Positions 8,627-16,998 of a DNA stretch of 64,000 bases are shown piece by piece. Location of the stretch: contig SAIX01000056.1 of assembly GCA_004028765.1 (NCBI GenBank), positions 1 to 64,000 on the forward strand, in the 5' to 3' direction. Position 1 is the stretch's first letter, and the number at the start of each line of letters is the position of its first letter. This stretch comes from Chitinophagaceae bacterium (lineage in GTDB: Bacteria; Bacteroidota; Bacteroidia; Chitinophagales; Chitinophagaceae). The notes beneath the pieces were generated by a model. The model was not told the DNA's origin. It did not search any database and worked only from the letters and a program-made list of their open reading frames with translations. Made by a program: the position numbers and the translations under genes.

Positions 8627-9163
8627 TTACTGTTCAGGGGCATCGTTATGCTCCGAGAACCAGGAAGCATATTTGATATAATTATTGGCGATCCGGTTTA
8701 TTTCTCCATGGATCAGTTCCTTTGAGATATCCTTTACTTTCCTCGCAGGAACCCCCGCATAAATACTTCCCGCTTCCACCACGGTTCCTTCCAGCAAAAC
8801 GGCACCGGCTGCAATGATGGAGTTGCTGTGGATAATGCACCTGTCCATAATGATCGCCCCCATCCCGATCAGTACATCATCCTGTACAATACAACCATGT
8901 ACCAACGCATTGTGCCCAATGGATACATTGTTGCCGATCTCTGTAGGGTTTTTCTGGTAGGTACAATGGATCACCGCACCGTCCTGCACATTCACTTTGT
9001 TTCCCATTTTGATAGAATGCACATCGCCCCTTACCACCGCGCTGAACCAGATACTGCAGCCATCACCCATTACAACATCCCCAACAACAGTGGCATTAGG
9101 CGCCACAAAACAATCTTTACCAAATTGCGGGTGTTTGCCTTCAACAGGCAGAATGATAGCCAT
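8627..9163 (-). CDS. Gamma-carbonic-anhydrase-like hexapeptide-repeat protein
   Basis: 178 aa from the ATG at 9163; the open frame extends to 9277 but the 38 extra residues do not resemble the family. Left-handed beta-helix repeats run through most of it (VAPNATVVGDVVMGDG, VNVQDGAVIHC, IGNNVSIGHNALVHGC, IGMGAIIMD, AGSIYAGVPARKVK). Histidines in the VIHC, IGHNALVHGC contexts match the metal ligands of gamma-class carbonic anhydrases (Cam/YrdA type). Many such proteins have unproven activity, so zinc or cobalt binding is better supported than CO2 hydration. Confidence 0.9.
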   Translation of the reverse strand: MAIILPVEGKHPQFGKDCFVAPNATVVGDVVMGDGCSIWFSAVVRGDVHSIKMGNKVNVQDGAVIHCTYQKNPTEIGNNVSIGHNALVHGCIVQDDVLIGMGAIIMDRCIIHSNSIIAAGAVLLEGTVVEAGSIYAGVPARKVKDISKELIHGEINRIANNYIKYASWFSEHNDAPEQ

Positions 9164-9303
9164 AAAAAAAATTTGATCGTAAACAGGAGCTGAAATGTAA
9201 CAGCCTTTACAGGTTGAAGTTACTTGTAAAAAAAGAATTAACCCTTCCCTGTTTATAAAATTATCGATGAAAGCCACTTGCCCTTCAGGTTTGAAAACTC
9301 TGT

Positions 9304-9311
9304 TACCTTTG
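9304..9311 (+). promoter_or_regulatory. -7 promoter box of the class III aminotransferase
   Basis: TACCTTTG is a perfect TAnnTTTG box. It ends 24 nt before the ATG at 9336. A TTG at 9278-9280 lies 23 nt upstream and could serve as a loose -33 element. A GGAAGG ribosome-binding-like stretch lies just before the start, unusual in this window. Confidence 0.55.
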
Positions 9312-9335
9312 ATCTATCAACCGGAAGGCACTTGT

Positions 9336-10547
9336 ATGGATAATAAAACCCTCTTTCTCCGCCATATCGCGCAAACATCATCCGCCCCGATCGGGATAGA
9401 AATGGTGAAAGCATCGGGTATCCATATCTGGGATACCGACGGGAAAAAATATATTGACCTGATTTCCGGCTTTAGTGTCTGTAATATCGGCCACTCACAT
9501 CCGGAAGTGGTAAAAGCGGTGAAAGAGCAGGCCGAAGCATATATGCACCTGATTGTTTACGGGGAATTTATTGAGTCGCCGCAAACACAATATGCCAGGT
9601 TGCTGACGGATCATTTACCCGCGTCTCTTGATTGCGTTTATTTTACCAACAGCGGTGCCGAAGCAACCGAAGGTGCGATGAAACTCGCCAAACGCATCAC
9701 CAACCGTTCGAAGATCATCGCCTGTAACCAGGCATACCATGGCAGCACACAAGGTGCACTCAGTGTGATGGGATCTGAATACTGGCGCAACGCGTTCCGC
9801 CCCTTGTTACCCGGCATTTCCCACCTCGATTATAACAGTGAAAAACTGATTCACGAAATAGACAATTCTGTTGCCTGCGTGATCATTGAAACCGTACAGG
9901 CCGAAAGTGGTATCACCGCACCCGACCCTGCCTGGCTGAAAGCAGTGCGTAAAAAATGTGATGACCATTGTGTGTTACTGGTTTTTGATGAGATACAGGC
10001 CGGCTTTGGCCGGACAGGCAGTTTGTGGGCCTTTGAGCAATATGAAGAGGTACCCGATATATTGCTTTTGGGGAAAGCTTTGGGAGGTGGCATGCCGCTG
10101 GGCGCATTTATCAGCAGCCGTAAAATGATGCAGGCGCTTACCCACGATCCCGTATTGGGCCATATCACCACATTCGGCGGGCACCCGGTATCCTGTGCTG
10201 CGGGAAAAACCGCATTGGAGGTATTACTTAAGGAAGAGTGGATCGCATCGGTACATGCAAAAGAGAAAATACTCTGGGAAAAACTGGTACACCCGGCCAT
10301 TGTATCCAGAAAAGGAAAAGGCTTGTGGATGTCGCTGCAATTCGAAACAGACGAACGATGCCGGCAGGTTGTTCACCAATGTATCCGCAACGGGCTTATC
10401 ACCGACTGGTTCCTTTTTGCGCCCGATCGTTTACGCATTGCCCCGCCATTGATCATCACTGGAACGGAACTGGTATCCGTTTGCGATATGATCCTTCAAA
10501 GCATAGATGAAGTAATCAACGCAAGGCCCCGCACCCCAAACGCATGA
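9336..10547 (+). CDS. Class III PLP-dependent aminotransferase
   Basis: 403 aa. The ATG at 9336 is preferred over the upstream in-frame ATG at 9267, because the earlier one would overlap the promoter box and adds residues unlike the family. Landmarks: FTNSGAEATEGAMKLAK (phosphate and cofactor binding), VFDEIQAGFGRTG with the PLP-ring aspartate, and LLLGKALGGGMPLGAF with the Schiff-base lysine. The family covers acetylornithine, GABA and other omega-amino acid transaminases; nothing here fixes the substrate and no arginine genes are adjacent. The stop is 8 nt from the stop of convergent bshA. Confidence 0.9.
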   Translation: MDNKTLFLRHIAQTSSAPIGIEMVKASGIHIWDTDGKKYIDLISGFSVCNIGHSHPEVVKAVKEQAEAYMHLIVYGEFIESPQTQYARLLTDHLPASLDCVYFTNSGAEATEGAMKLAKRITNRSKIIACNQAYHGSTQGALSVMGSEYWRNAFRPLLPGISHLDYNSEKLIHEIDNSVACVIIETVQAESGITAPDPAWLKAVRKKCDDHCVLLVFDEIQAGFGRTGSLWAFEQYEEVPDILLLGKALGGGMPLGAFISSRKMMQALTHDPVLGHITTFGGHPVSCAAGKTALEVLLKEEWIASVHAKEKILWEKLVHPAIVSRKGKGLWMSLQFETDERCRQVVHQCIRNGLITDWFLFAPDRLRIAPPLIITGTELVSVCDMILQSIDEVINARPRTPNA

Positions 10548-10554
10548 CTATTGG

Positions 10555-11700
10555 CTAATCAATCCCGCACATTTCCATCCTGCAATAGCGGCTGTATAAT
10601 TTTTCATATACCGGGATGATATTTCGGATATCGAAGCGGCAGGCCTGTTCATACGCTTTTTCTTTCATGGTACTGAGCCGGCTTTCATCGCGTAACAATT
10701 CGATGGTAAAGCGGCTCATCGCTTCCACATCGCCCACATTGGTCATAAAACCGGTTTCGTTCTGGATATTGATTTCCGACAAACCGCCTGCATTGGTGCT
10801 GATCACAACTGCTTTTGCGGCCATCGCTTCCAGCGCGGCCAAACCAAAACTTTCATATTCGGATGGCAGAATAAAAATATCGCTTACCGCAAGGATATCT
10901 TCCATCTGCTCCTGTTTCCCGAGAAAACGCACATCTTCATCCACACCCAATCTACGCGCGAGTTCTTCTGTTGCGGGGCGTTCCGGCCCATCCCCCACCA
11001 TCAGCAGTTTTGCAGGCATTTCTTTTCTAACAGCTGCAAATACTTTCACCACATCATCCACCCTTTTTACTTTCCTGAAATTGGATGCATGGATCAGTAT
11101 CTTCTCACCGTTAGGTGCAATCACTTTCCTGAATGCATCGATCGGTTTTTTATTGAACCGCGTTACGTCCACAAAATTGTGGATCACTTCAATGTTCTTG
11201 GTAATGGCGAACGATTTATAGGTTTCTTCCCGCAGGTTTTCTGATACCGCTGTGATCGCATCACTTTCATTGATCGAAAAAGTAACTACGGGCTCATAGG
11301 TTTTATCCCTTCCCACGAGGGTGATATCCGTTCCGTGCAGAGTAGTGATCACCGGGATATCCCTGCCGTTTTTCTGCTTAACAATCTGCTTGGCAAGATA
11401 GGCAGCTGAAGCATGCGGTATGGCATAATGAACATGCAGCAGATCCAGGTCATGGTTTACGATCACATCCACCATCGTACTTGCAAGCGCCACCTCATAG
11501 GGCGGATAATCGAACAAAGGATAAGTAGGCACCCTTACTTCGTGATAAAAAATATTCGCATTGAAAACATTCAGTCGTACCGGTTGCTGGTAAGTGATAA
11601 AATGCACCTGGTGCCCTTCATCGGCAAGCGCCTTTCCCAATTCGGTGGCCAGCACACCGCTTCCGCCGAAAGTGGGGTAACAAACGATCCCTATTCGCAT
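10555..11700 (-). CDS. bshA: N-acetyl-alpha-D-glucosaminyl L-malate synthase (bacillithiol synthesis)
   Basis: 381 aa, GT4-family retaining glycosyltransferase. It joins GlcNAc to L-malate, the first step to bacillithiol, the low-molecular-weight thiol of many Bacteroidota. Diagnostic parts are MRIGIVCYPTFGGSGVLATE at the N-terminus, LLHVHYAIPHASAAYLA, HASNFRKVKR, VGDGPER and the donor-site LPSEYESFGLAALEAMA with the E-x7-E pattern. No bshB or bshC is in the window. Its start is 145 nt from the divergent peptidase start. Confidence 0.94.
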   Translation of the reverse strand: MRIGIVCYPTFGGSGVLATELGKALADEGHQVHFITYQQPVRLNVFNANIFYHEVRVPTYPLFDYPPYEVALASTMVDVIVNHDLDLLHVHYAIPHASAAYLAKQIVKQKNGRDIPVITTLHGTDITLVGRDKTYEPVVTFSINESDAITAVSENLREETYKSFAITKNIEVIHNFVDVTRFNKKPIDAFRKVIAPNGEKILIHASNFRKVKRVDDVVKVFAAVRKEMPAKLLMVGDGPERPATEELARRLGVDEDVRFLGKQEQMEDILAVSDIFILPSEYESFGLAALEAMAAKAVVISTNAGGLSEINIQNETGFMTNVGDVEAMSRFTIELLRDESRLSTMKEKAYEQACRFDIRNIIPVYEKLYSRYCRMEMCGID

Positions 11701-11832
11701 AAAATTCAGTTATGAGCCGGGAACAGAAACCCGGAACGGTTTCTTGCCACGACTGATTTACCATGCAAGTAACAATTATTTCTCCATTCCCGTGTTTCCG
11801 CTCGTCCCTCTTGGCAGCATGCAACAATTGGT

Positions 11833-11840
11833 TAACTTTA
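11833..11840 (+). promoter_or_regulatory. -7-like box immediately before the M28 peptidase
   Basis: TAACTTTA, one base off TAnnTTTG, ends 5 nt before the ATG at 11846. A transcript from here would start at or near the ATG. Confidence 0.45.
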
Positions 11841-11845
11841 GCACC

Positions 11846-13207
11846 ATGAAAAAAATATTATTCTTTTTATTCAGCATGCCGGTATTATGCCTGGCACAGA
11901 CTGCTGATGAGGCCATGCTGCAAAAAATTTCTGATGAGATCCTCACCAATGGCAATGCCTATGAACTGCTGCGCCAGCTTACAAAGGGCATTGGTGGCCG
12001 TTTGGCAGGTTCTCCTCAATTTGCAAAAGCCGTTCAGTGGGGTAAAACCACGCTGGAACAACAGGGTGCTGATAAAGTTTGGTTACAGGAATGTATGGTG
12101 CCGCATTGGATAAGGGGCGGGCAGGACAAAGCAGTGATTACACAGATCGGCGATAAAAAAGTGAACAGGCCACTCGATGTGCTGGCACTCGGTAATTCAC
12201 TTGGCAATGGTACGGTTACTGCGGAAGTGATTTGTGTGGCCGACTTTACTGAACTTGAAAAAAGGAAAAATGAAGTAAAGGGTAAGATCGTATATTATAA
12301 CCATGCATTCGATCCCAGGTTTATCAAAACATTTGAAGCATACGGTGAAGCAGTTGTGTACCGGGGTGCGGGGCCCAGCAGGGCCGCCAAATATGGCGCG
12401 GTGGGTATCATGATCCGTTCTATGACGGAATCTGTTGCCAACGATCCGCATACTGGCGGTACCCGTTACAATGATTCTTTCCCTAAAATTCCTGCTATTG
12501 CTGTGGGCCCGCGCGATGCGGATTATGTTTGGGAACAGGGAAGAAAAGCGAATCTTACCATGTCGATGACCACAAACGGTCATTTTCTTCCGGATACCAT
12601 CGGGCATAATGTGATCGGCGAACTCACCGGTTCTGAATTTCCCAACGAGATCATTACGGTTGGCGGGCACCTCGATAGCTGGGATGTAAATGAAGGTGCC
12701 ACCGATGATGGAACCGGTATCGTGCATACGGTTGAAATCATGCGGGCGATGAAGGCGTTGGGTATCAAACCCCGTCATACCATCCGTTTTGTATTTTTCG
12801 CCAATGAAGAAAACGGTTTACGCGGCGGCACTAAATATGCACAGGAAGCAAAAGCAAAAAATGAGAAACATATTTTCGCACTCGAAAGCGATGCAGGGGG
12901 GTTTACGCCCCGTGGGTTTTCCTTACAGCTAAGCAAAGAACAACTTGCTAAAGTAAGAAGCTGGATACCGCTGCTGGCAAAATATGGAACAAATGAAATT
13001 TCAGGCGATGGGGGCGGTGCCGATGTTGGTCCGCTGAACCGCTTACTCGGCACACCGGTTGGTGAACTGATGCCCGATTCACAACGTTATTTCGATGTAC
13101 ACCATGCACGCACCGATGTACTGGAGAATGTAAACAAAAGGGAACTGTCATTGGGTGCTGTGAATATGGCGGGATTGATTTACCTCGTAGACAAATACGG
13201 TTTATAA
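11846..13207 (+). CDS. Secreted M28-family zinc aminopeptidase/carboxypeptidase
   Basis: 453 aa from the ATG at 11846, where a clean signal peptide begins (KKILFFLFSMPVLCLAQ); the open frame upstream to 11744 adds nothing typical. A PA-like insert precedes the peptidase domain. Metal ligands of the M28 di-zinc site are visible: GGHLDSWDV (His, Asp), GATDDGTG (Asp) and FANEENGLRGG (catalytic Glu plus Glu ligand), LESDAGG, and a late His in FDVHHARTD. The layout resembles plasma glutamate carboxypeptidase / carboxypeptidase Q. Probably periplasmic. The stop shares one base with the next ATG (TAATG). Confidence 0.9.
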   Translation: MKKILFFLFSMPVLCLAQTADEAMLQKISDEILTNGNAYELLRQLTKGIGGRLAGSPQFAKAVQWGKTTLEQQGADKVWLQECMVPHWIRGGQDKAVITQIGDKKVNRPLDVLALGNSLGNGTVTAEVICVADFTELEKRKNEVKGKIVYYNHAFDPRFIKTFEAYGEAVVYRGAGPSRAAKYGAVGIMIRSMTESVANDPHTGGTRYNDSFPKIPAIAVGPRDADYVWEQGRKANLTMSMTTNGHFLPDTIGHNVIGELTGSEFPNEIITVGGHLDSWDVNEGATDDGTGIVHTVEIMRAMKALGIKPRHTIRFVFFANEENGLRGGTKYAQEAKAKNEKHIFALESDAGGFTPRGFSLQLSKEQLAKVRSWIPLLAKYGTNEISGDGGGADVGPLNRLLGTPVGELMPDSQRYFDVHHARTDVLENVNKRELSLGAVNMAGLIYLVDKYGL

Positions 13208-13596
13208 TGCGGAAATTTATCTGGTCGGCTTCGGCAGTTTTACTGGTGCTGCTGGTGATATTCTGTTACTGGCGTTTTTATTTTGTGCTTGCTACCGGCA
13301 CCCAGGCCGGCACCCTGAATATTTTCCAGAAAAAAGGGATCCTTTTTAAAACCTATGAGGGCAAAATCATTCTGAGCGGTTTTAAAGCCAATGTGCAGAG
13401 CAATGAATTTTCATTCAGTGTAACCAATGAAACTGTGGCAGAGCAGCTGCTAAAAGTTTCCGGCAGGGAAGTGAATGTGCATTATATCCAGTATTTCGGG
13501 AGCCTGCCCTGGCGGGGAATGCAGAAATATATTGTTGACAGTATTTATGAAGTGAGAGGTGTTTCGGGAGAATCGATCATCAAGCCGAGGCAGTAG
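13207..13596 (+). CDS. Small membrane-anchored protein of unknown function
   Basis: 129 aa. One N-terminal membrane helix (AVLLVLLVIFCYWRF) then a soluble domain of about 95 residues with GTQAGTLNIFQKKGILFKTYEG and a C-terminal VHYIQYF. Close relatives across Bacteroidota carry an old database name, 6-phosphogluconate dehydrogenase, which cannot be right for a protein of this size without a Rossmann fold. Its ATG shares a base with the peptidase stop, so the two are translated together. Function unknown. Confidence 0.75.
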   Translation: MRKFIWSASAVLLVLLVIFCYWRFYFVLATGTQAGTLNIFQKKGILFKTYEGKIILSGFKANVQSNEFSFSVTNETVAEQLLKVSGREVNVHYIQYFGSLPWRGMQKYIVDSIYEVRGVSGESIIKPRQ

Positions 13597-13714
13597 GGAT
13601 AGCGGATTACGGATTTATGGATTAGAAAGAATTATTCACCGAAGAGCCGCGATAGACGCAGCGTTTTCGAAGAGAAATAAAACCGACTCACCACTGACAA
13701 CTCACCATTCACCT
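13597..13714. repeat. Degenerate intergenic repeat region
   Basis: 118 nt between converging genes. 13597-13625 is a GGATTA-rich string (GCGGATTACGGATTTATGG) like the one at 25205-25239. 13635-13676 is a worn single arm of the CACCG...CGCAG palindromic repeat family described at 16854, 25291 and 61713. 13681-13711 holds ACTCACCA/ACTCACCATTCACC direct repeats. No gene is seen here. Confidence 0.5.
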
Positions 13715-14416
13715 TCAGGCCTGCATCAAAAAAATCCCCAGTCGTTTATGAATATCCGGAACATTTTTTTTCCATTCTGCAATGTTCTTTGTGCGGATGG
13801 ATTCTGATGGGGCGGTGATATCAACTGCAATACAGAAACGTGTATCGGGTTTACAGTGATCAAGCACATCTTTGACAAGTGCATTATTGCGGTAAGGTGT
13901 TTCGATAAAGATCTGTGTACAGTTCCTCTTCAGAGAATCATTTTCCAGCTCTTTGATTTTCTTTTTTCGTTCTGCAGAATCAATGGGGAGGTAGCCGTGA
14001 AACTGGAAGCACTGCCCGTTCATACCGCTTGCCATCAATGAAAGTAGGATAGAACTTGGGCCGACCAGTGGTTTCACTTCCGCTCCTTTTTTCTGTGCCG
14101 CTTCCACCAGTATCTGCCCCGGATCGGCCACACCGGGACATCCGGCTTCGCTAAGGATGGCAATGTTTTTTCCCTCATCAAGTAACTGGAGAAAAGATCG
14201 GAGAACCGTTTCTTCCGCTTTGTGAATGGTATACCATTGCTGGTCATCGATCACCATTTCGCGCCATATTTTTTTCAGGAAACGGCGGGCCGTTTTTTCA
14301 TTCTCCACAAAAAAAACGGAGCAGCGCTTAACTGCATCAAGGATATAAGCCGGAATGGTTGCAAGGGCATCCTCGTACAAAACAGTCGGGATAAGGTACA
14401 CTTTACCCTTGCTCAT
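13715..14416 (-). CDS. RsmI-like tetrapyrrole-methylase-fold SAM methyltransferase
   Basis: 233 aa. It shares the fold of RsmI (16S rRNA C1402 ribose methylase): YLIPTVL at the start, ILSEAGCPGVADPGQ, and PLVGPSSILLSLMASGMNGQ. It is shorter than canonical RsmI (about 280 aa) and lacks its usual opening sequence, so it is the second, short paralogue that many Bacteroidota have. RNA methylation is inferred; the site is unknown. It starts 11 nt after the stop of the EI24 gene, so the two are probably co-transcribed. Confidence 0.85.
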   Translation of the reverse strand: MSKGKVYLIPTVLYEDALATIPAYILDAVKRCSVFFVENEKTARRFLKKIWREMVIDDQQWYTIHKAEETVLRSFLQLLDEGKNIAILSEAGCPGVADPGQILVEAAQKKGAEVKPLVGPSSILLSLMASGMNGQCFQFHGYLPIDSAERKKKIKELENDSLKRNCTQIFIETPYRNNALVKDVLDHCKPDTRFCIAVDITAPSESIRTKNIAEWKKNVPDIHKRLGIFLMQA

Positions 14417-14427
14417 ATTACAGGAAT

Positions 14428-15192
14428 TTATTTAGTGCTTGTTTTCAGGGGGTACATACTCAATGTTGCCGCAACCACTGAATATGCCGGCGCAAGCACC
14501 CATCCTAAAAAAGGCACGAGGTGCATCATGTAAAAAATCATTCCATTGCCAATGGCCAGTCCTTTATGGTTGCCGATAAAAAAAATGCTTTCGGCTGGTG
14601 TTCGCCTGTGCCGTTCCATACTGTAATCCAGCATAGAGAAACCATAATAATAACATTCCACCAATAATGCCAGTATGGGCGTAAGCCAGCCGATAATGGG
14701 AACCAGGCAAAGTAATAAAATGGATAAACTGTATACGGTTTGCCACAAACAATTCCGTCCGGCAATAAATACCCCGCGTTTCATATCCTTCAGCAATAAT
14801 GTAAAACTGAAAGGCAGGTCATTCCCCTCGATAATGGCTTCTGTTTTTTCACTGAGGTAAGCAAAAAGCGGTGAGCCGATGATGAGTACAATAAATTTAA
14901 AAAGTGAAAAATAAAACAGCATCAGTATGAGCCATAGCAGCAGGTGGCCCATGATAAAAAGAAAACCAAGAAAACTGCTGTCCAAACGGTTCAGCCAGTC
15001 AGACAAACCGGTTTGTTTGATCATCCAGTTAAAAAAATGCCCGGAAGTGTTGGAGAAAAAATAAATGCCGAAAATAAACAGGATGGTGTACAGTATCCCC
15101 GGTATCAATATCCACTTCCACAGCTTATGCTCCCGTATAAAACGGTGCGCCTGGAAATAGGCCTGTATGCCAATGATCATTTCCTTGAGCAT
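14428..15192 (-). CDS. EI24-domain (CysZ-like) integral membrane protein
   Basis: 254 aa from the ATG at 15192; the open frame to 15327 would overlap the neighbouring gene and its promoter. Several long hydrophobic helices and the segments FIVLIIGSPLFAYLSEKTEAI and LVPIIGWLTPILALLVECYYYG are typical of the EI24 family. CysZ, the characterised bacterial member, imports sulfate. No sulfate-assimilation genes are near, so transport of sulfate is only a family-level guess. Divergent from the glycosylase gene with a 51-nt spacer. Confidence 0.85.
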   Translation of the reverse strand: MLKEMIIGIQAYFQAHRFIREHKLWKWILIPGILYTILFIFGIYFFSNTSGHFFNWMIKQTGLSDWLNRLDSSFLGFLFIMGHLLLWLILMLFYFSLFKFIVLIIGSPLFAYLSEKTEAIIEGNDLPFSFTLLLKDMKRGVFIAGRNCLWQTVYSLSILLLCLVPIIGWLTPILALLVECYYYGFSMLDYSMERHRRTPAESIFFIGNHKGLAIGNGMIFYMMHLVPFLGWVLAPAYSVVAATLSMYPLKTSTK

Positions 15193-15230
15193 TCGGGGGA
15201 ATTTTGAAGTGGTAAAGGTACTACAATCCT

Positions 15231-15238
15231 TAGTTTTA
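15231..15238 (+). promoter_or_regulatory. -7-like box before the 3-methyladenine glycosylase
   Basis: TAGTTTTA, one base off TAnnTTTG, ends 5 nt before the ATG at 15244, again predicting little or no leader. Confidence 0.4.
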
Positions 15239-15243
15239 CGCCC

Positions 15244-15894
15244 ATGAATGCTAAAACGCTTCCTGCACACGATAAATTGCCCGAAACTTTTTATCTGCAG
15301 ACCGATGTGTGCAAAGTGGCAAAGCAACTGATCGGAAAAATACTGGTAACAAAATTTGAAAACAGGTTAACAGCGGGTCGTATTATAGAAACAGAAGCAT
15401 ATAACGGAATTGTTGATAAAGCTTCGCATGCATGGAATAACCGGCGAACCAACAGAACAGAAACCATGTTTGCAAAAGGCGGTGTGGCGTATGTGTATCT
15501 CTGTTATGGCATCCACCACCTGTTCAATGTGGTAACCAACCGGGAAGATGTTCCGCATGCCATACTCATACGGGCATTGGAACCTATGGCGGGTATAGAA
15601 GAGATGCTGCAAAGAACCCGCAAACAGAAACCCGACCACAGCATTACCCGTGGCCCGGGCAATGTGAGTAAGGCAATGGGAATTTCAATATTGCATAGCG
15701 GCGAAAGTTTACTAAGGAACAAGGTGTATATCGCGGATGACGGTTATCGGCCCAAACCATCGGAGCTTATTGCCACCCCGCGTATCGGGGTGGATTATGC
15801 AGAAGAAGATGCGCTGCTGCCTTATCGTTTTATACTCAAAGGCAACCCGTATCTTAGTGGAAATGCATCCCTGAACCGCAAAAAAACAAGCTGA
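15244..15894 (+). CDS. DNA-3-methyladenine glycosylase (AAG/MPG family)
   Basis: 216 aa. Removes alkylated purines such as 3-methyladenine and hypoxanthine in base-excision repair. Family landmarks are LIGKILV near the start, AGRIIETEAYNG with the catalytic glutamate, DKASHAW, MFAKGGVAYVYLCYGIHH, FNVVTN, AILIRALEP and TRGPGNVSKAMGI. All active-site features are present and the length is normal. The next gene starts 4 nt after its stop, so they likely share a transcript. Confidence 0.94.
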   Translation: MNAKTLPAHDKLPETFYLQTDVCKVAKQLIGKILVTKFENRLTAGRIIETEAYNGIVDKASHAWNNRRTNRTETMFAKGGVAYVYLCYGIHHLFNVVTNREDVPHAILIRALEPMAGIEEMLQRTRKQKPDHSITRGPGNVSKAMGISILHSGESLLRNKVYIADDGYRPKPSELIATPRIGVDYAEEDALLPYRFILKGNPYLSGNASLNRKKTS

Positions 15895-15898
15895 CGAT

Positions 15899-16750
15899 AT
15901 GAAATATTTTTTAACATGGATCTTTACGATTGCAGTACTTACTGTTTTTGCGCAGGAAGGAAAAACGATCCGTTATCAAAGCCATTATTCCATGTTCCCG
16001 GATACGGTAAGAAGCAAAGGGCATGATTATAACGGCAAACACTATGATGCGGAATCTCACTACAACGACAGCTCCGTTTTTATTTATCTGCCGAAATCAT
16101 ACAAACCGGGAAAAATCACCAACCTTGTTTTCTGGTTTCATGGCTGGGGGAATAATATCGACTCGGCTTTACACCAGTATCAGCTGCTCGAACAGTTTGA
16201 TGCATCCGAACGGAATGCCGTTTTTATTTTTCCCGAAGGGCCCAAAAATGCGCCTGACAGTTATGGTGGCAAACTTGAACAACCCGCCGTTTTTCAGGAA
16301 CTGGTAAAGGAAGTGGCCGGCAAGATCGGAGGCAGAAAAAAAGCATTCCGCATGGAAGATTTTTCAATTACACTTGCGGGGCATAGCGGCGCTTACCGCG
16401 TAATCAGCCGTATTCTCAACTATACACCGGTAAAGGAAGTGATCCTGTTTGATGCAATGTATGGCGGCAATGAGGCTTATCTCAAATGGTTATCCGATGC
16501 TTCAAACCGTTTTATCAATATCTATACAAAAGATGGCGGAACATTCGATAACAGCCAGTTCATCATGAAACAACTATCCGATACCCTGCATGTACCTTAC
16601 CTGAAGGCAAATGAAGAATCGATCGGTGAAAAAGAACTGCGCGGGGATAACAAACTTTTTATCTACAGCAGCAAGGGTCATAATGAAGTGATCACAAATA
16701 ACCGGAACTGGGAAAGATTTTTGCGGTTTGTGCCTGTTGCAAAAAATTAG
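15899..16750 (+). CDS. Exported alpha/beta-hydrolase (putative esterase)
   Basis: 283 aa. The signal peptide is YFLTWIFTIAVLTVFAQ. The fold is shown by LVFWFHGWGNN (oxyanion loop), LAGHSGAYRV with the nucleophile serine in a G-H-S-G elbow, VILFDAMYGG with an acidic residue after strand 6, and a final SSKGHNEV histidine. Substrate unknown. It begins 4 nt after the DNA glycosylase stop, a pairing with no obvious functional logic. Confidence 0.8.
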   Translation: MKYFLTWIFTIAVLTVFAQEGKTIRYQSHYSMFPDTVRSKGHDYNGKHYDAESHYNDSSVFIYLPKSYKPGKITNLVFWFHGWGNNIDSALHQYQLLEQFDASERNAVFIFPEGPKNAPDSYGGKLEQPAVFQELVKEVAGKIGGRKKAFRMEDFSITLAGHSGAYRVISRILNYTPVKEVILFDAMYGGNEAYLKWLSDASNRFINIYTKDGGTFDNSQFIMKQLSDTLHVPYLKANEESIGEKELRGDNKLFIYSSKGHNEVITNNRNWERFLRFVPVAKN

Positions 16751-16803
16751 ACCACATTCTGTTTCATCCGCAAAATCCTTAGTATACAATTTCATGTCTG
16801 TAA

Positions 16804-16846
16804 CATGATTGGTGGTTAACCAATCATGCTATCACAAAATGTGATA
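16804..16846. other. Two adjacent hairpins after the esterase gene
   Basis: CATGATTGGT/ACCAATCATG (16804-16813 and 16819-16828, 10-bp perfect stem, 5-nt loop) is followed at once by TATCACA/TGTGATA (16830-16836 and 16840-16846). Neither has a T-run, so they are not classic terminators; they could pause transcription, stabilise a 3' end or bind a protein. Confidence 0.45.
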
Positions 16847-16853
16847 CCATAAA

Positions 16854-16970
16854 ACTCTGCGAAAACTTTGCCTCTCTGCGGCGCCGCGGTGAAAATATTT
16901 CAATCAAAAAGATATGCATTCAAGATCTTTTCACCGCAGAGAACAGGAGGAGCTGAGGTTTCGCAGAGAA
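16854..16970. repeat. Palindromic intergenic repeat, complete copy
   Basis: Left arm 16854-16896 contains CTCTGCGAAAACTTTG and CGCGGTGAAAA. Right arm 16922-16969 contains TTTTCACCGCAGAGAACAG and GTTTCGCAGAGA, its imperfect inverse complement. The arms could fold into a hairpin of over 40 nt per side around a loop of about 25 nt. The same sequence type recurs at 13635, 25291-25612 and 61796-61996. Confidence 0.7.
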
Positions 16971-16998
16971 ACTTTGAAAATATAAATTAAATCTACTC

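Noticed and set aside
8627-9277. Longer start (216 aa) for the hexapeptide-repeat protein
   Set aside because: The extra 38 residues are unlike the family; the ATG at 9163 begins the conserved domain.
13207-13596. 6-phosphogluconate dehydrogenase, the name relatives often carry
   Set aside because: 129 residues with a membrane anchor and no Rossmann motif cannot be this enzyme; the name looks like an inherited database error.
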